From JARBAU01 sp040414675 (GTDB lineage: Archaea; Thermoproteota; Nitrososphaeria; Nitrososphaerales; Nitrososphaeraceae): a stretch of 64,000 bases of DNA. Below the pieces are notes generated by a model. That model made no database searches. It had not been told where the DNA came from and saw only the letters and a program-made list of their open reading frames with translations. The translations under genes were made by a program, and so were the position numbers. This document shows positions 8,970 through 17,955 of this stretch, one piece after another. The first letter of the stretch is position 1; the number at the start of each line of letters is the position of its first letter. The DNA is taken from assembly GCA_040414675.1 (NCBI GenBank), contig JBEDUN010000093.1:139728-203727 (forward strand), written 5' to 3'.

Positions 8970-9377
8970 TCAAAATATTAAACTCTTCAGCTGAGACATC
9001 TGGATCGGCTTCAATATGACTTTAATATCTTTGCCCTTGAAATGCGAGTTTCCCTCTAATTCTTGTTTCACGTCACTAAATGCTGTCAGGATTATGATTT
9101 TTGCATTAGGATCTATATGTAGAATTTCTCTTGCGGCTCGCAATCCATTCATAGCTCCAGGTAATTTATAATCGAGTATTACGAAGTCTGGTCGATATGA
9201 CCTATAGTCAACGAGGATTTCCTCAGCAGTATTTGACGTAGCAATAACATCACACCCATTTTTCATGAGATAATCCTTATAGAGGATCAAGAGATCTAAG
9301 TCGTCCTCAATTATCATCACCTTTTTAGGAATAGGAACTCTAAAGTCCTTCATGTCATATCCAGATACAACTTTCAT
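8970..9377 (-). CDS. Single-domain response regulator (receiver)
   Basis: The protein of about 135 residues is one receiver domain: acidic pair EDD at about 24-26, phospho-acceptor Asp69 in VILDYKLPG, Thr98 in ILTAF and Lys123 in VILKP. No output domain follows, so it probably acts by protein contact, relaying a signal from a histidine kinase not encoded here. The frame runs back into the end of the aRF1 gene, but that part would be shadow sequence; the ATG 11 bases after the aRF1 stop was chosen, with another ATG eight codons later as the alternative. It may be co-transcribed with aRF1. Confidence 0.8.
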   Translation of the reverse strand: MKVVSGYDMKDFRVPIPKKVMIIEDDLDLLILYKDYLMKNGCDVIATSNTAEEILVDYRSYRPDFVILDYKLPGAMNGLRAAREILHIDPNAKIIILTAFSDVKQELEGNSHFKGKDIKVILKPIQMSQLKSLIF

Positions 9378-9387
9378 AAAGTTTGAA

Positions 9388-10674
9388 TTAACTTGTGATA
9401 TTCTTTGCCCTGAATCGAAGAATCGCGCCAATTTTGCCAAGACTAGCCAATTGCATACCCTCTTCTGTCTTGCCAGATATTACTTCTATCCTACTTCCAG
9501 TCATCGTTGTAAGTTCCTCCAAATAATCGACTATATCTTGTTCTGTGATTTCGAAATCTAAACCCTGACACGACTTACATGGATCTGATATTAACTCCTG
9601 TTTTTCTGCAAAAACCTTAGATTTATCTATAAATTTTTCACTTGAATATCCACATTTCTTACAGGTGGTCGTTATTCGAACTATAGATATATCATCGGTA
9701 ACTATTACTAAATCCACAGCACCACTTTGTAACGCTTTAATAATATCCATTAGTCCGTAAATACCCAATCCCGAGTCCGAATGAACTTCACTCATAAACC
9801 TCTTAACTAACTTTTTTTCCTCCATAAGCCTATATTCCGACATTATTCCTTGATCATTTATTTTGTCGACGATTTCCCTGACTCCCTCTTCACCGGAATA
9901 CGATGTATCCAATGTTGAAATGACATTATTTTGGAGTCGATAATCCAAGTACTCTTCTCTCAAAAAGGTCTCCTTGGTAGGCCCTGGTCCTCCCACGATT
10001 ATTCCCTTTACCTTAAATTGATCTACGAAGACTGTCTGTGCCCTATCTGCTACCCGATGATAAAACTCATTAAGATCATTTTCTCTTAGTCGTTCAAATC
10101 TTCTTGCAGATTGGCCGCCTTGTCTGTGCTTGCCAGCAACACCTGAAGTGAGTTCATCAATTGTCTCCCAGCGATCGCCTGTCAGTATTCCTAATCCTGC
10201 CTCCTGTGTATCAAGTGCCAAAATAGCAATAACCCGATCGTCTTTTAGCATATCTTTGATATGATCGATCCAAAAGTGGTCGTCGCATCTGTATAGCTGG
10301 ATCTGTACTGGTTTAGGAGGTACGACTGGAAAAATTTCTATCTTTTCTGTACCCAGGCCTTTACCGGTCGAAAGTGCACCACAAAAAATTACTAAACCAT
10401 TCTCCGGCGTAGTTTTATAAAGTTTTAGATACTCGATTGTTCTGCTAAGCGCATCTTGAACGTGCGTCCTAGTGAGATCAGATTTAATATTTGATGCAGT
10501 TCCAGCCTCATCTCGAAGCTGAGAAATAACATCGAAAATGGGACGACGCGGAGGAATATAAACGGTTACAAGCTCTGTGCCATGGCCACTGATTTTGGAA
10601 AGTTCATTTAGCATCTTTTTTAGCTTGTACCTTTTAACCGAGTCCCATTTTGACTGTGTGGTCTCTTTACTCAT
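9388..10674 (-). CDS. prf1: Peptide chain release factor aRF1
   Basis: This 428-residue class I release factor terminates translation at all three stop codons. The NIKS stop-decoding motif is at residues 62-65, and the GGQ peptidyl-hydrolysis motif at 186-188 within AGKHRQGGQSARR. A C-terminal mini-domain holds two CxxC pairs (CKKC and CKSC), as in several archaeal aRF1 proteins. Length and architecture are normal. The start is ATG, and the receiver-domain gene follows on the same strand. Confidence 0.96.
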   Translation of the reverse strand: MSKETTQSKWDSVKRYKLKKMLNELSKISGHGTELVTVYIPPRRPIFDVISQLRDEAGTASNIKSDLTRTHVQDALSRTIEYLKLYKTTPENGLVIFCGALSTGKGLGTEKIEIFPVVPPKPVQIQLYRCDDHFWIDHIKDMLKDDRVIAILALDTQEAGLGILTGDRWETIDELTSGVAGKHRQGGQSARRFERLRENDLNEFYHRVADRAQTVFVDQFKVKGIIVGGPGPTKETFLREEYLDYRLQNNVISTLDTSYSGEEGVREIVDKINDQGIMSEYRLMEEKKLVKRFMSEVHSDSGLGIYGLMDIIKALQSGAVDLVIVTDDISIVRITTTCKKCGYSSEKFIDKSKVFAEKQELISDPCKSCQGLDFEITEQDIVDYLEELTTMTGSRIEVISGKTEEGMQLASLGKIGAILRFRAKNITS

Positions 10675-10796
10675 GAATTGATCTGATACAAAAATTCTGC
10701 ATGTAAGTAATATAAGGCTATCAAGAATATTAGTGTCTTCAACTATTTATTTGCCAATTTTATAAAGTAATATATGTCATCACCAAACATCTCCTG

Positions 10797-11351
10797 ATGC
10801 TTCCCAGACTAGACTATATTAAGCAGCTGAGAATAAAGCTGGGATTAACTCAACGAAAGCTGGCTGTTCAAGTAGGGATAAGTGCATCAATGATTAATCA
10901 GATCGAGACTGGGAGGTGTAAACCAAGTTATGAAACCGCAAAAAAGATCTTTGAATTTCTCAGTACTCTTGAAGGAATGTCATCCATGAAAGCTGCAGAT
11001 ATCTGTAGCAGGACATTGGTCTCAGTTCAGAAAAGCGAATCTGTACATTATGCTATAGGTAAGATGAGGGATTATTCTATAAGCCAACTTCCCGTATTTG
11101 AAGAAGGGATAGTCGTGGGAATATTGAGCGAGGATAACCTAGCCAAAACAATTGCAGAAAGTAACAACAAAAATCTTAGCGATATGTCAATTGCTTCTGT
11201 AATGGAACCTCCTCCGCCGATAGTTGACATATCAACCCCAGCAAAGGCTTTGATTCCTCTCGTTAGATTTTCAAAATGCGTACTGGTGAGCGAAACTGGG
11301 AATGTGATCGGGATAATAACTTTAACAGACACATTAAAAATGGTAGAGTAG
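10797..11351 (+). CDS. HTH (XRE-type) transcriptional regulator with CBS pair
   Basis: This 184-residue protein has an N-terminal helix-turn-helix (about 8-60; LTQRKLAVQVGISASMINQI is the core) and two CBS domains (about 66-184; VGILSEDNL and IGIITLTDT mark them). CBS pairs usually bind adenine nucleotides, so regulation by energy charge or SAM is a reasonable inference. Archaeal HTH-CBS proteins are common. A TATA-like stretch at about 10761-10770 lies near -31 relative to the ATG, suggesting a leaderless mRNA. The target genes are unknown. Confidence 0.85.
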   Translation: MLPRLDYIKQLRIKLGLTQRKLAVQVGISASMINQIETGRCKPSYETAKKIFEFLSTLEGMSSMKAADICSRTLVSVQKSESVHYAIGKMRDYSISQLPVFEEGIVVGILSEDNLAKTIAESNNKNLSDMSIASVMEPPPPIVDISTPAKALIPLVRFSKCVLVSETGNVIGIITLTDTLKMVE

Positions 11352-11352
11352 A

Positions 11353-11505
11353 TTATTCTCTAATATCTTCTAGGCCTATGCAGCAATCAGCTTGCTTTAT
11401 ACAATCTGCACACAAACTGACCTTACAATCAAGTTTCAATGGTGAGCCGCACAGTGCGCATGTCTTACCTGCAGATCCTTGCTCGCTTTGCACACTATTT
11501 TCCAT
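11353..11505 (-). CDS. Small cysteine-rich zinc protein
   Basis: A 50-residue frame from ATG to TAA, convergent with the HTH-CBS gene and starting its stop codon one base after that gene ends. It carries CALC (about 16-19) and CADC (about 32-35) plus additional Cys residues in DCC. It probably folds as a single zinc ribbon. No function can be named. Confidence 0.55.
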   Translation of the reverse strand: MENSVQSEQGSAGKTCALCGSPLKLDCKVSLCADCIKQADCCIGLEDIRE

Positions 11506-11601
11506 AGGAACTATGCTATTCTAGATTCTATATAAGTTATGAAGGCTTGTTTTTGAGGAAGTAAACCCAAAACAGTCTTCGATATCTGAATAATTGTGAA
11601 T

Positions 11602-12000
11602 TTAATGGTTCACTGCTTCGCACATTTCTACCAAAACACCGTTCATTGATTTTGGGTGAAAAAAAGTGATCTTTCTATCATAAGAGCCTTTTCGAATGTC
11701 ACCTAGCATCTTGACCCCATTCTTGGAAGCTTTAGAAACGTCTTCGTCTATATTGTCTGCAGTAATGGCGATGTGATGTAATCCTTCTCCCTTTTGCATA
11801 AGAAATTTGTTAATTGGACTGTCCTGAGCAGTGGGTTCCATTAACTCAATCCTAGTATCTTCAAGATTTAGGATTGCAACCTTTACTCTTTCATTTATCA
11901 CGTTTTCGATATGTATTTTGTTTATTTTGATCAACTTTTCGTAATTTTTCAGGGCTTGATCTACGTTGTTTACGGCTATCGCAACATGGTCAATTCTCAT
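11602..12000 (-). CDS. mce: Methylmalonyl-CoA epimerase
   Basis: This 132-residue protein of the vicinal-oxygen-chelate fold interconverts (S)- and (R)-methylmalonyl-CoA. Metal ligands appear as His in RIDHVAIAV near the N-terminus, His in GLHHIAITA mid-protein, and Glu in VLVEMCE at the C-terminus. In ammonia-oxidising archaea this step belongs to the HP/HB cycle. It lies next to mutase and MeaB genes on the same strand, supporting that role. Start ATG, normal length. Confidence 0.93.
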   Translation of the reverse strand: MRIDHVAIAVNNVDQALKNYEKLIKINKIHIENVINERVKVAILNLEDTRIELMEPTAQDSPINKFLMQKGEGLHHIAITADNIDEDVSKASKNGVKMLGDIRKGSYDRKITFFHPKSMNGVLVEMCEAVNH

Positions 12001-12132
12001 ACTAAGGTAGAGGACTTCTGCTCCAATTTATTAACCTACCACAATCGAGTCTTCTAGTTCGAAGATTATCAAATCCTAGATCCAGACCCATAGGTGAAGA
12101 ATATATTAGCCATATGTATTGATTCGAAGGAG

Positions 12133-12231
12133 ATGAAGCAACATTCAACCAGGACCCATGCTCGCGATTCTAAACGCAACAGTAGTAAGAAAATTGCCAA
12201 AGCAGAGCGACGAAGTCGGAATCGGGTCTAG
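12133..12231 (+). CDS. Very small basic peptide
   Basis: A 32-codon frame between the epimerase and mutase genes, on the opposite strand. The product would be about 45 percent Lys, Arg and His with many Ser, and no Cys or hydrophobic core. A GAAGGAG string touches the ATG but is too close to be a standard ribosome-binding site. It could be a real nucleic-acid-binding peptide or a chance frame; nothing in the sequence decides this. Confidence 0.3.
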   Translation: MKQHSTRTHARDSKRNSSKKIAKAERRSRNRV

Positions 12232-12334
12232 AAATCCAACAATCGAAATATTCAGAATTTCGGCTGAATTTCCTGATCACTAATGTTTGCCAATGATTTC
12301 ATTTTGGAGGAATCTGAGCTAGATCCAGATAGGA

Positions 12335-13918
12335 TTAAAATGAGATATTAGGCTGATACGTACCGAACACCTGCTTAAATGAACCGTTGATCTCCCCTAA
12401 CATTACCCGGCTCTTTATAGCGTTAACTATATGCGGCATTACATTTTCATCACCCTCGGCTACAACTACTAGTTTGTTCAAGACTTCTTCCACCTTTATT
12501 CTGTCTCTGGAGTTCTTGAATTCTTTTAGCCTCTTAACTTGGCGCTCTTCGATTGCCGGATCTACGACGTTCAATTTAGGTTCAATATTTGAAGAATCCT
12601 GGAACTTGTTTACGCCCACAATCACACGCTCGTTGCGATCAATTTCGCCTTTTAGAAGGTACGCGTTTGATCTTATTTCATCTTGAAAGTAACCTTTCTC
12701 AACTGCAGATAACGCTCCACCCATTCTTTCTATCTTCTTGAGATAATCCCACACACGTTCCTCAATCTCAGCAGTTAAATTTTCTACATAATATGAGCCA
12801 CCTATTGGATCAACTGTCTTAGTAACGCCCGTTTCAGTTGCAACGATCTGTTGTGTTCTTAGAGCTATCTTCACAGCTTCTTCAGTAGGAAGTGCCAGTG
12901 CTTCATCTTTAGAATTGGTATGAAGTGATTGACATCCTCCAAGTACTGCTGCCATTGCTTGAGTGGTAACTCGTATTATATTATTGTCAACCTGCTGTGC
13001 AGTAAGAGACTCGCCACTTGTTTGTACATGGAATCTTAAATGTAGAGACTTGTCATCTTCAGCATGGTATCGTTCTTTCATAATTTTAGAATAAATCCGT
13101 CTAGCAGCCCTGAATTTCGCTATTTCCTCAAAAAATTCCATAGTACAGCAGAAAAAGAATGACAGTCGAGGAGCAAATTGATCGATCTTCAGTCCCCTTC
13201 CTATACACGTATTTATATATTCAATAGCATTAGCAAATGTAAAGGCTAATTCTTGAACAGCATTAGCTCCAGCTTCTCTCATGTGGTATCCAGAAATGCT
13301 AATTGGGTACCATAAGGGGACATGTTGTGAGCAATATTGAATCATATCGCCAATTAGTCTAATCGACGGTTTTGGTGGATAAATGTAGGTGTTTCTAGCT
13401 ATGTATTCCTTGAGGATATCATTTTGTGTCGTTCCTCTCAATTGGCTGGGAGCGACACCCTGCGACTCGCCTACGACAAGATATAACGAAAGAAGAGTAG
13501 CGGCTGTAGAATTTATGGTCATCGAAGTACTTACCTTATCTAGAGGAATAGCATCAAAGCAGGTCATCATATCGTCAATAGAGCTAATAGCAACACCAGT
13601 CCGACCAACCTCACCTTCAGCAGCCAAGTCATCAGAATCCCGCCCAGTCTGAGTTGGAAGGTCAAACGCAAGTGACAGTCCAGTCTGTCCATGATCCAGT
13701 AAAAATCTGAATCGCTCATTCGTCTCTTCAGCGCTTCCAAATCCGCTATATTGGCGCATAGTCCAAAGTCTCTCTCGATACATTTTTGGGTAAATTCCCC
13801 TAGAGTAGTACATCCTACCAGGAAGACTGTCATTTGTGATGCTTGAAGGAAGATCTTCTTTATTATAGACCTCTCTAACTGGTATCCCAGAATCCGTCTT
13901 GAACGTTCCCTTGCTCAT
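12335..13918 (-). CDS. mcmA1: Methylmalonyl-CoA mutase, large (catalytic) subunit
   Basis: This 527-residue TIM-barrel subunit isomerises methylmalonyl-CoA to succinyl-CoA. Family segments include YSGFGSAEETNERFRFLLDHGQTGLSLAFDLPTQ (given only as landmarks YSGFG and LAFDLPTQ, about 56-90), RGTTQNDILKEY, and ISGYHMREAGAN; DPIGGSYYVE occurs near residue 370. The B12-binding domain is absent and is encoded separately at 14979, as in archaeal two-gene mutases. Its ATG abuts the stop of the meaB gene, so translation is coupled. It works in the HP/HB cycle with the adjacent epimerase. Confidence 0.95.
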   Translation of the reverse strand: MSKGTFKTDSGIPVREVYNKEDLPSSITNDSLPGRMYYSRGIYPKMYRERLWTMRQYSGFGSAEETNERFRFLLDHGQTGLSLAFDLPTQTGRDSDDLAAEGEVGRTGVAISSIDDMMTCFDAIPLDKVSTSMTINSTAATLLSLYLVVGESQGVAPSQLRGTTQNDILKEYIARNTYIYPPKPSIRLIGDMIQYCSQHVPLWYPISISGYHMREAGANAVQELAFTFANAIEYINTCIGRGLKIDQFAPRLSFFFCCTMEFFEEIAKFRAARRIYSKIMKERYHAEDDKSLHLRFHVQTSGESLTAQQVDNNIIRVTTQAMAAVLGGCQSLHTNSKDEALALPTEEAVKIALRTQQIVATETGVTKTVDPIGGSYYVENLTAEIEERVWDYLKKIERMGGALSAVEKGYFQDEIRSNAYLLKGEIDRNERVIVGVNKFQDSSNIEPKLNVVDPAIEERQVKRLKEFKNSRDRIKVEEVLNKLVVVAEGDENVMPHIVNAIKSRVMLGEINGSFKQVFGTYQPNISF

Positions 13919-14854
13919 CTAACTTCTCAGCACTCCAACTAGGCTGTTTGCCAGAGACTCTGCAGCTTTAAAAGGATCAATTCTCTTGTGCACAAGATCC
14001 TCTATGAGCTGATTATACATTTCCCTTTTGCCCCCTAACATTGTACAGAACTTTTGAGTGAGTATATCAATAACCATATCCTTAAGTTCAGACTCCAGCA
14101 TTACTCTTTCCTTTGCTTTGTAATTAATGTTTTTTGAGTTCAACAGGTTAGTTATGGTGAGGGCCAGTTCTTTGATTCCAATTCCAGATCTGACGGAGGT
14201 ACTTGTAACTATCGGCTTCCTTTCAACGTCACCAACAAGATCTAGTATAGAATTGAATAGTGTTGCCGAGCCGTCCAAATCAGACTTGTTAACTACATAC
14301 AAATCTCCAATCTCGTTAAGTCCAGCCTTGATAGCTTGGATCTTATCCCCAGTTTGAGGACTGAGTACTACTACCGTCAGATTGACTACGCTGGCTATAT
14401 CAACTTCAACTTGTCCTGCACCTACACTTTCTACAAGCACAAGTTTGTATCCTGCTGCATCTAAAACTCTAATGACGTTTCTAAGAGATCTTGATACGCC
14501 TCCAGATGCTCCTCTTGAGGCCAAGCTTCTCATAAAGACAGTCTCATCGTCAGAGATCCCTTGCATCCTCACTCTGTCCCCCAAAATAGCTCCACCTGTT
14601 AATGGGCTTGAAGGATCAACTGCAAGAACTGCTATCTTGTGACCTAATTCTTGGAAATAAGAGATTAACTTACCTATCAATGAGCTCTTACCCGCCCCCG
14701 CTGGACCAGTAAATCCTACAGTCCTAGCACCACCAGTCATATTGAATATTGCTTTGATTAAATCATGAGCCTCTGGTTCATTGTTGTCGATTATCGAAAT
14801 CGCCCGGGCTAATGACCTAGGATCCGATTTAACTATGCCATCTGCTAAGTGCAA
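13919..14854 (-). CDS. meaB: MeaB/ArgK-type GTPase chaperone of methylmalonyl-CoA mutase
   Basis: This 311-residue G3E-family GTPase protects and loads methylmalonyl-CoA mutase with its B12 cofactor. The Walker A motif is GPAGAGKSSLIGKL (about 45-58), the switch region includes ILGDRVRM, and the guanine-recognition motif is NKSD near residue 198. VESVGAGQVEVD is the G3 segment. It is the first gene of a two-gene unit with mutase A1 and has no gap before it. Length is normal. Confidence 0.95.
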   Translation of the reverse strand: MHLADGIVKSDPRSLARAISIIDNNEPEAHDLIKAIFNMTGGARTVGFTGPAGAGKSSLIGKLISYFQELGHKIAVLAVDPSSPLTGGAILGDRVRMQGISDDETVFMRSLASRGASGGVSRSLRNVIRVLDAAGYKLVLVESVGAGQVEVDIASVVNLTVVVLSPQTGDKIQAIKAGLNEIGDLYVVNKSDLDGSATLFNSILDLVGDVERKPIVTSTSVRSGIGIKELALTITNLLNSKNINYKAKERVMLESELKDMVIDILTQKFCTMLGGKREMYNQLIEDLVHKRIDPFKAAESLANSLVGVLRS

Positions 14855-14978
14855 TATGGTTTATTCATGAAGGAAGATTCTAAATACCTTTTTGCTCCTA
14901 AAAAGGACTGAACCAGGATCCAAATTCAGAAATCACAAGGTTTAAACCTAATATACTTTATGCAACTAAATTCAAACT

Positions 14979-15398
14979 ATGCTATCTGAACAACAGAGAC
15001 AAAAGCCAATCAGAGTTCTGGTATCCAAACTTGGGCTTGACGGCCACGATAGGGGAGCGCTAGTTATTTGTAGAGGTTTACGAGATGCTGGAATGGAAGT
15101 GATTTATTCAGGCTTATTTTGTACTCCAAGCCAAGTTGCAAAGATTGCAATTGAAGAAGACGTTGACGCGGTAGCAATGAGTCTATTGAACGGGGCCCAC
15201 CTGGTACTCTTCTCTAGGGTAGCACGTCTTCTTAGGGAAAAAGGAATCAGCGATATTTTGCTCGTAGGTGGTGGCATAATTCCAGAGCAAGATAAGAAAC
15301 TCCTAGAGAAGGAAGGTGTAATGGGAAATTTTGGTCCTGGAACTCCACTTACAGATATTATTAAATATATTTCTAATAATATAATTAGAAAGCGTTAG
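14979..15398 (+). CDS. mcmA2: Methylmalonyl-CoA mutase, B12-binding small subunit
   Basis: This 139-residue protein is a stand-alone cobalamin-binding Rossmann-like domain. The base-off histidine lies in DGHDRGALVI at about residues 21-30 (DxHxxG), with the downstream LLVGGGIIP loop that holds the lower axial tail. It pairs with the large subunit on the opposite strand, transcribed divergently from meaB with about 125 bases between. A TATA-like stretch at about 14949-14961 lies 20-30 bases before the ATG. Confidence 0.95.
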   Translation: MLSEQQRQKPIRVLVSKLGLDGHDRGALVICRGLRDAGMEVIYSGLFCTPSQVAKIAIEEDVDAVAMSLLNGAHLVLFSRVARLLREKGISDILLVGGGIIPEQDKKLLEKEGVMGNFGPGTPLTDIIKYISNNIIRKR

Positions 15399-15605
15399 GA
15401 TAATGCACTGTAATACTAAAACTCAGATGATTTAACCACTCAGCCTCACTTTAATTGAGTATCATTCAAATCTGGATCTAATCACGACTAGTTTAATGAC
15501 TGACTCGGTCCTTAATGGTTACGTTTTAATATTTGATATTTGACTCGAGTATAAGTCTGTTTTCACTTGCGGCCATTTTCGAATTTGGATAGCACAATCC
15601 TCGCA

Positions 15606-16154
15606 CTACCTCACATTTGGATATACCATAGATTTATCTCGACTTTTTACTTTGCTTAAATTTCGAATTCTGTTTATCCCATCCATCTTTTCCATTAATA
15701 TTGCAACACTAGAAGGAACTAAATGACGCCAAGGCAGCTCGCGTGAGATAAGGTTTCTAATTTTTGTACCATTAAATGTCCTTTTTCTCTCAAAATTAGG
15801 TGTCTGAATATCAACCACTGATTTCACCAAGCATTTTACAAATTCGTTACCAGTATACAGGACGTGAAACTCAGGAACTAATGATTTCAGATGAGCATAC
15901 CATGTAGAATTGTTTTCGTCGTTGATAATTGGAATAATATAAAATCGTCCCGCTGCTATACCTGAATCCAACAATGCAGTATGAATCATTAAAACCCTCT
16001 CGCCAGCAGTAAAAGGATCGGTATAAAGGTAGTTGAATTGAGCACTTCCAATTGCAACTATAAGCTCGTGACATTCCTCTAGAACATTCTTCACGAGATA
16101 GAGGTGACCTAAATGAAATGGTTGAAATCTGCCTATTATGAGCCCTCGTCTCAT
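15606..16154 (-). CDS. nadM: Nicotinamide-nucleotide adenylyltransferase
   Basis: This 182-residue archaeal-type NMN adenylyltransferase joins NMN and ATP to make NAD. The nucleotidyl-transferase signature GRFQPFHLGH is at about residues 7-16, and the second motif (ISSTKIR in many homologues) appears as FNGTKIRNLIS near residue 128. The C-terminal 15 residues are basic and beyond the usual end. It lies 9 bases after metG on the same strand and may be its operon partner. Confidence 0.92.
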   Translation of the reverse strand: MRRGLIIGRFQPFHLGHLYLVKNVLEECHELIVAIGSAQFNYLYTDPFTAGERVLMIHTALLDSGIAAGRFYIIPIINDENNSTWYAHLKSLVPEFHVLYTGNEFVKCLVKSVVDIQTPNFERKRTFNGTKIRNLISRELPWRHLVPSSVAILMEKMDGINRIRNLSKVKSRDKSMVYPNVR

Positions 16155-16163
16155 ATCTAACTA

Positions 16164-17858
16164 CTATTTGCCTGTCATTTCAATTTGTAGTTTTTCAATA
16201 GTATCTCTATCAATTTTTTTAAAAAGTGGTACGATGCTCCCAATTACATGACCCGGCGCAATTTGTAAATCTCCACTACTTGACCATTCTTGTTTATGAA
16301 CACTATCTCCTAGATTCAGTTGACACCATATTTTCTCTGAAGAATTAGGAAGGAATGGGGCCAGGATAATAGCTAGTGTTCTAACTGCATTAACTGAGAT
16401 ATACAATGTCGTATCTACAGAGGAGCTGCTCCAGGGTTTCTTTTGTTGAAAGTATGAATTCAGAAAAGAACTAAATGCTAGGATATCTATGAGTGCTCTA
16501 TTTAGGTGGTTCGATCCTATCTTTGTGCCAACTTCTGTTCCAATAGCATGAATTCTATCAATAGCTTCATTGTCGTAATTTTCCAACTTAGAAATTTTGG
16601 GAACTGAGCCCGAAAACTTATTCTGAATCAGCATTAGAGTTCGGTTTATAAAATTTCCAATATTGGCAATTAATTCATTGTTGATTTTTTCACGGAAAGT
16701 ATCCCAGTCAAAATTCACATCATCCTGCGAATACGGAGTTACAGATGCAAGGTAGAATCTAAGGTAGTCAGTTTCAAAACGCTGTGTGAAATCTTCAATA
16801 CTTATATACCAGTTCCTGCTTTTTGACAGTTTCTTATTCTTAAGTAAAAGATGGCCTCTAGTAGGAAGATAATCTGGCAACTTGTACTCCTGATCTATTC
16901 CTAGTCGAATTGCGGGGAGAAATAGGTAATGATGATATACTATGTCTTTTCCTATAAAATGAAATATAGCAGACTCATTCCAGAGTTCTTTGCCATCTTT
17001 TTTTTGTTCCTTGGCGAGTAATAATAATGTCGAGATATAGCAGATATGATTGTCAAACCATCCGTAAAATACCTTTCCGTTCGCATCAGGAGTCGGAATA
17101 GGAATTCCCCACTCTATATCCCTAGTTATGTCCCAATCGACTAATCCATTATCAATCCAGTTAAGAACATATTTCTTTATATCTTCTTGAAGATTCGAAT
17201 TTTGAATTAACCAATCTCTCAGCTTATCGGAGAATTTAGAAAGTCGGAAGAAGTAGTGATTGCTTGATCTGTTTATAGGAACTGATCCACATATCCAACA
17301 CTTTGGATCAAGAATTTCTTCAGGTACCTTACCACACTTTTCACAAAGGTCGGAATATTGGCCTTCAGCACCACAATTTGGGCATTTTCCAATCACAAAT
17401 CTATCTGGCAGGAATTTTTTGTCAACTGGGCAAAAAGGCTGTATTACTTCCTTTTCGTAAATATAGCCATTCCTTTGGAGTTTGTTAAATATACTTTGCA
17501 CCAATAGCTTGTTCTCAGGAGAGCTTGTCTTCGAAAAGAGATCAAAAGTTATGGACAAGCTTTGAAAATCTTTCAGATCGCGTTGATTCCAGTAGGAAAC
17601 ATAATCGCTAGGTGATTTTTTTTCTTTTTCAGATTTTATTAGAATGGGAGTCCCAAAGTCATCAGATGCACAGACGTGGTAAACGGTCAAGCCTGACAAG
17701 CGGATGTACCTCGTATAAATATCCGCCGGTAGGTAAGTAGAGGCTATGTGACCAAGATGGATCTGTCCATTGGCGTATGGAAGCGCACTTGTAACAATAA
17801 CAGTTTTAGTTGTTGCGTTAGGTCCGGACATTGCTTGCCCGTATATGTCAAAAGTCAT
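16164..17858 (-). CDS. metG: Methionyl-tRNA synthetase
   Basis: This 564-residue class I synthetase charges tRNA-Met. It carries the HIGH-type motif HLGH in YANGQIHLGHIAST (about 28-41) and the KMSKS-type loop as KLSKS near residue 342. The CP domain has two zinc knuckles (CGAEGQYSDLCEKCG and CWICG). The anticodon-binding domain follows, and no C-terminal tRNA-binding (EMAP-like) domain is present, so that would be separate or missing. Start ATG. Confidence 0.96.
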   Translation of the reverse strand: MTFDIYGQAMSGPNATTKTVIVTSALPYANGQIHLGHIASTYLPADIYTRYIRLSGLTVYHVCASDDFGTPILIKSEKEKKSPSDYVSYWNQRDLKDFQSLSITFDLFSKTSSPENKLLVQSIFNKLQRNGYIYEKEVIQPFCPVDKKFLPDRFVIGKCPNCGAEGQYSDLCEKCGKVPEEILDPKCWICGSVPINRSSNHYFFRLSKFSDKLRDWLIQNSNLQEDIKKYVLNWIDNGLVDWDITRDIEWGIPIPTPDANGKVFYGWFDNHICYISTLLLLAKEQKKDGKELWNESAIFHFIGKDIVYHHYLFLPAIRLGIDQEYKLPDYLPTRGHLLLKNKKLSKSRNWYISIEDFTQRFETDYLRFYLASVTPYSQDDVNFDWDTFREKINNELIANIGNFINRTLMLIQNKFSGSVPKISKLENYDNEAIDRIHAIGTEVGTKIGSNHLNRALIDILAFSSFLNSYFQQKKPWSSSSVDTTLYISVNAVRTLAIILAPFLPNSSEKIWCQLNLGDSVHKQEWSSSGDLQIAPGHVIGSIVPLFKKIDRDTIEKLQIEMTGK

Positions 17859-17955
17859 AATTTATCTTTATTATTGTCTTATATCTAGCGCTTCCTAGAT
17901 CTTTTTACTCTTACTTTGGAGGAATGAATACATCCTTTTCAATTAGGTAGACCCT

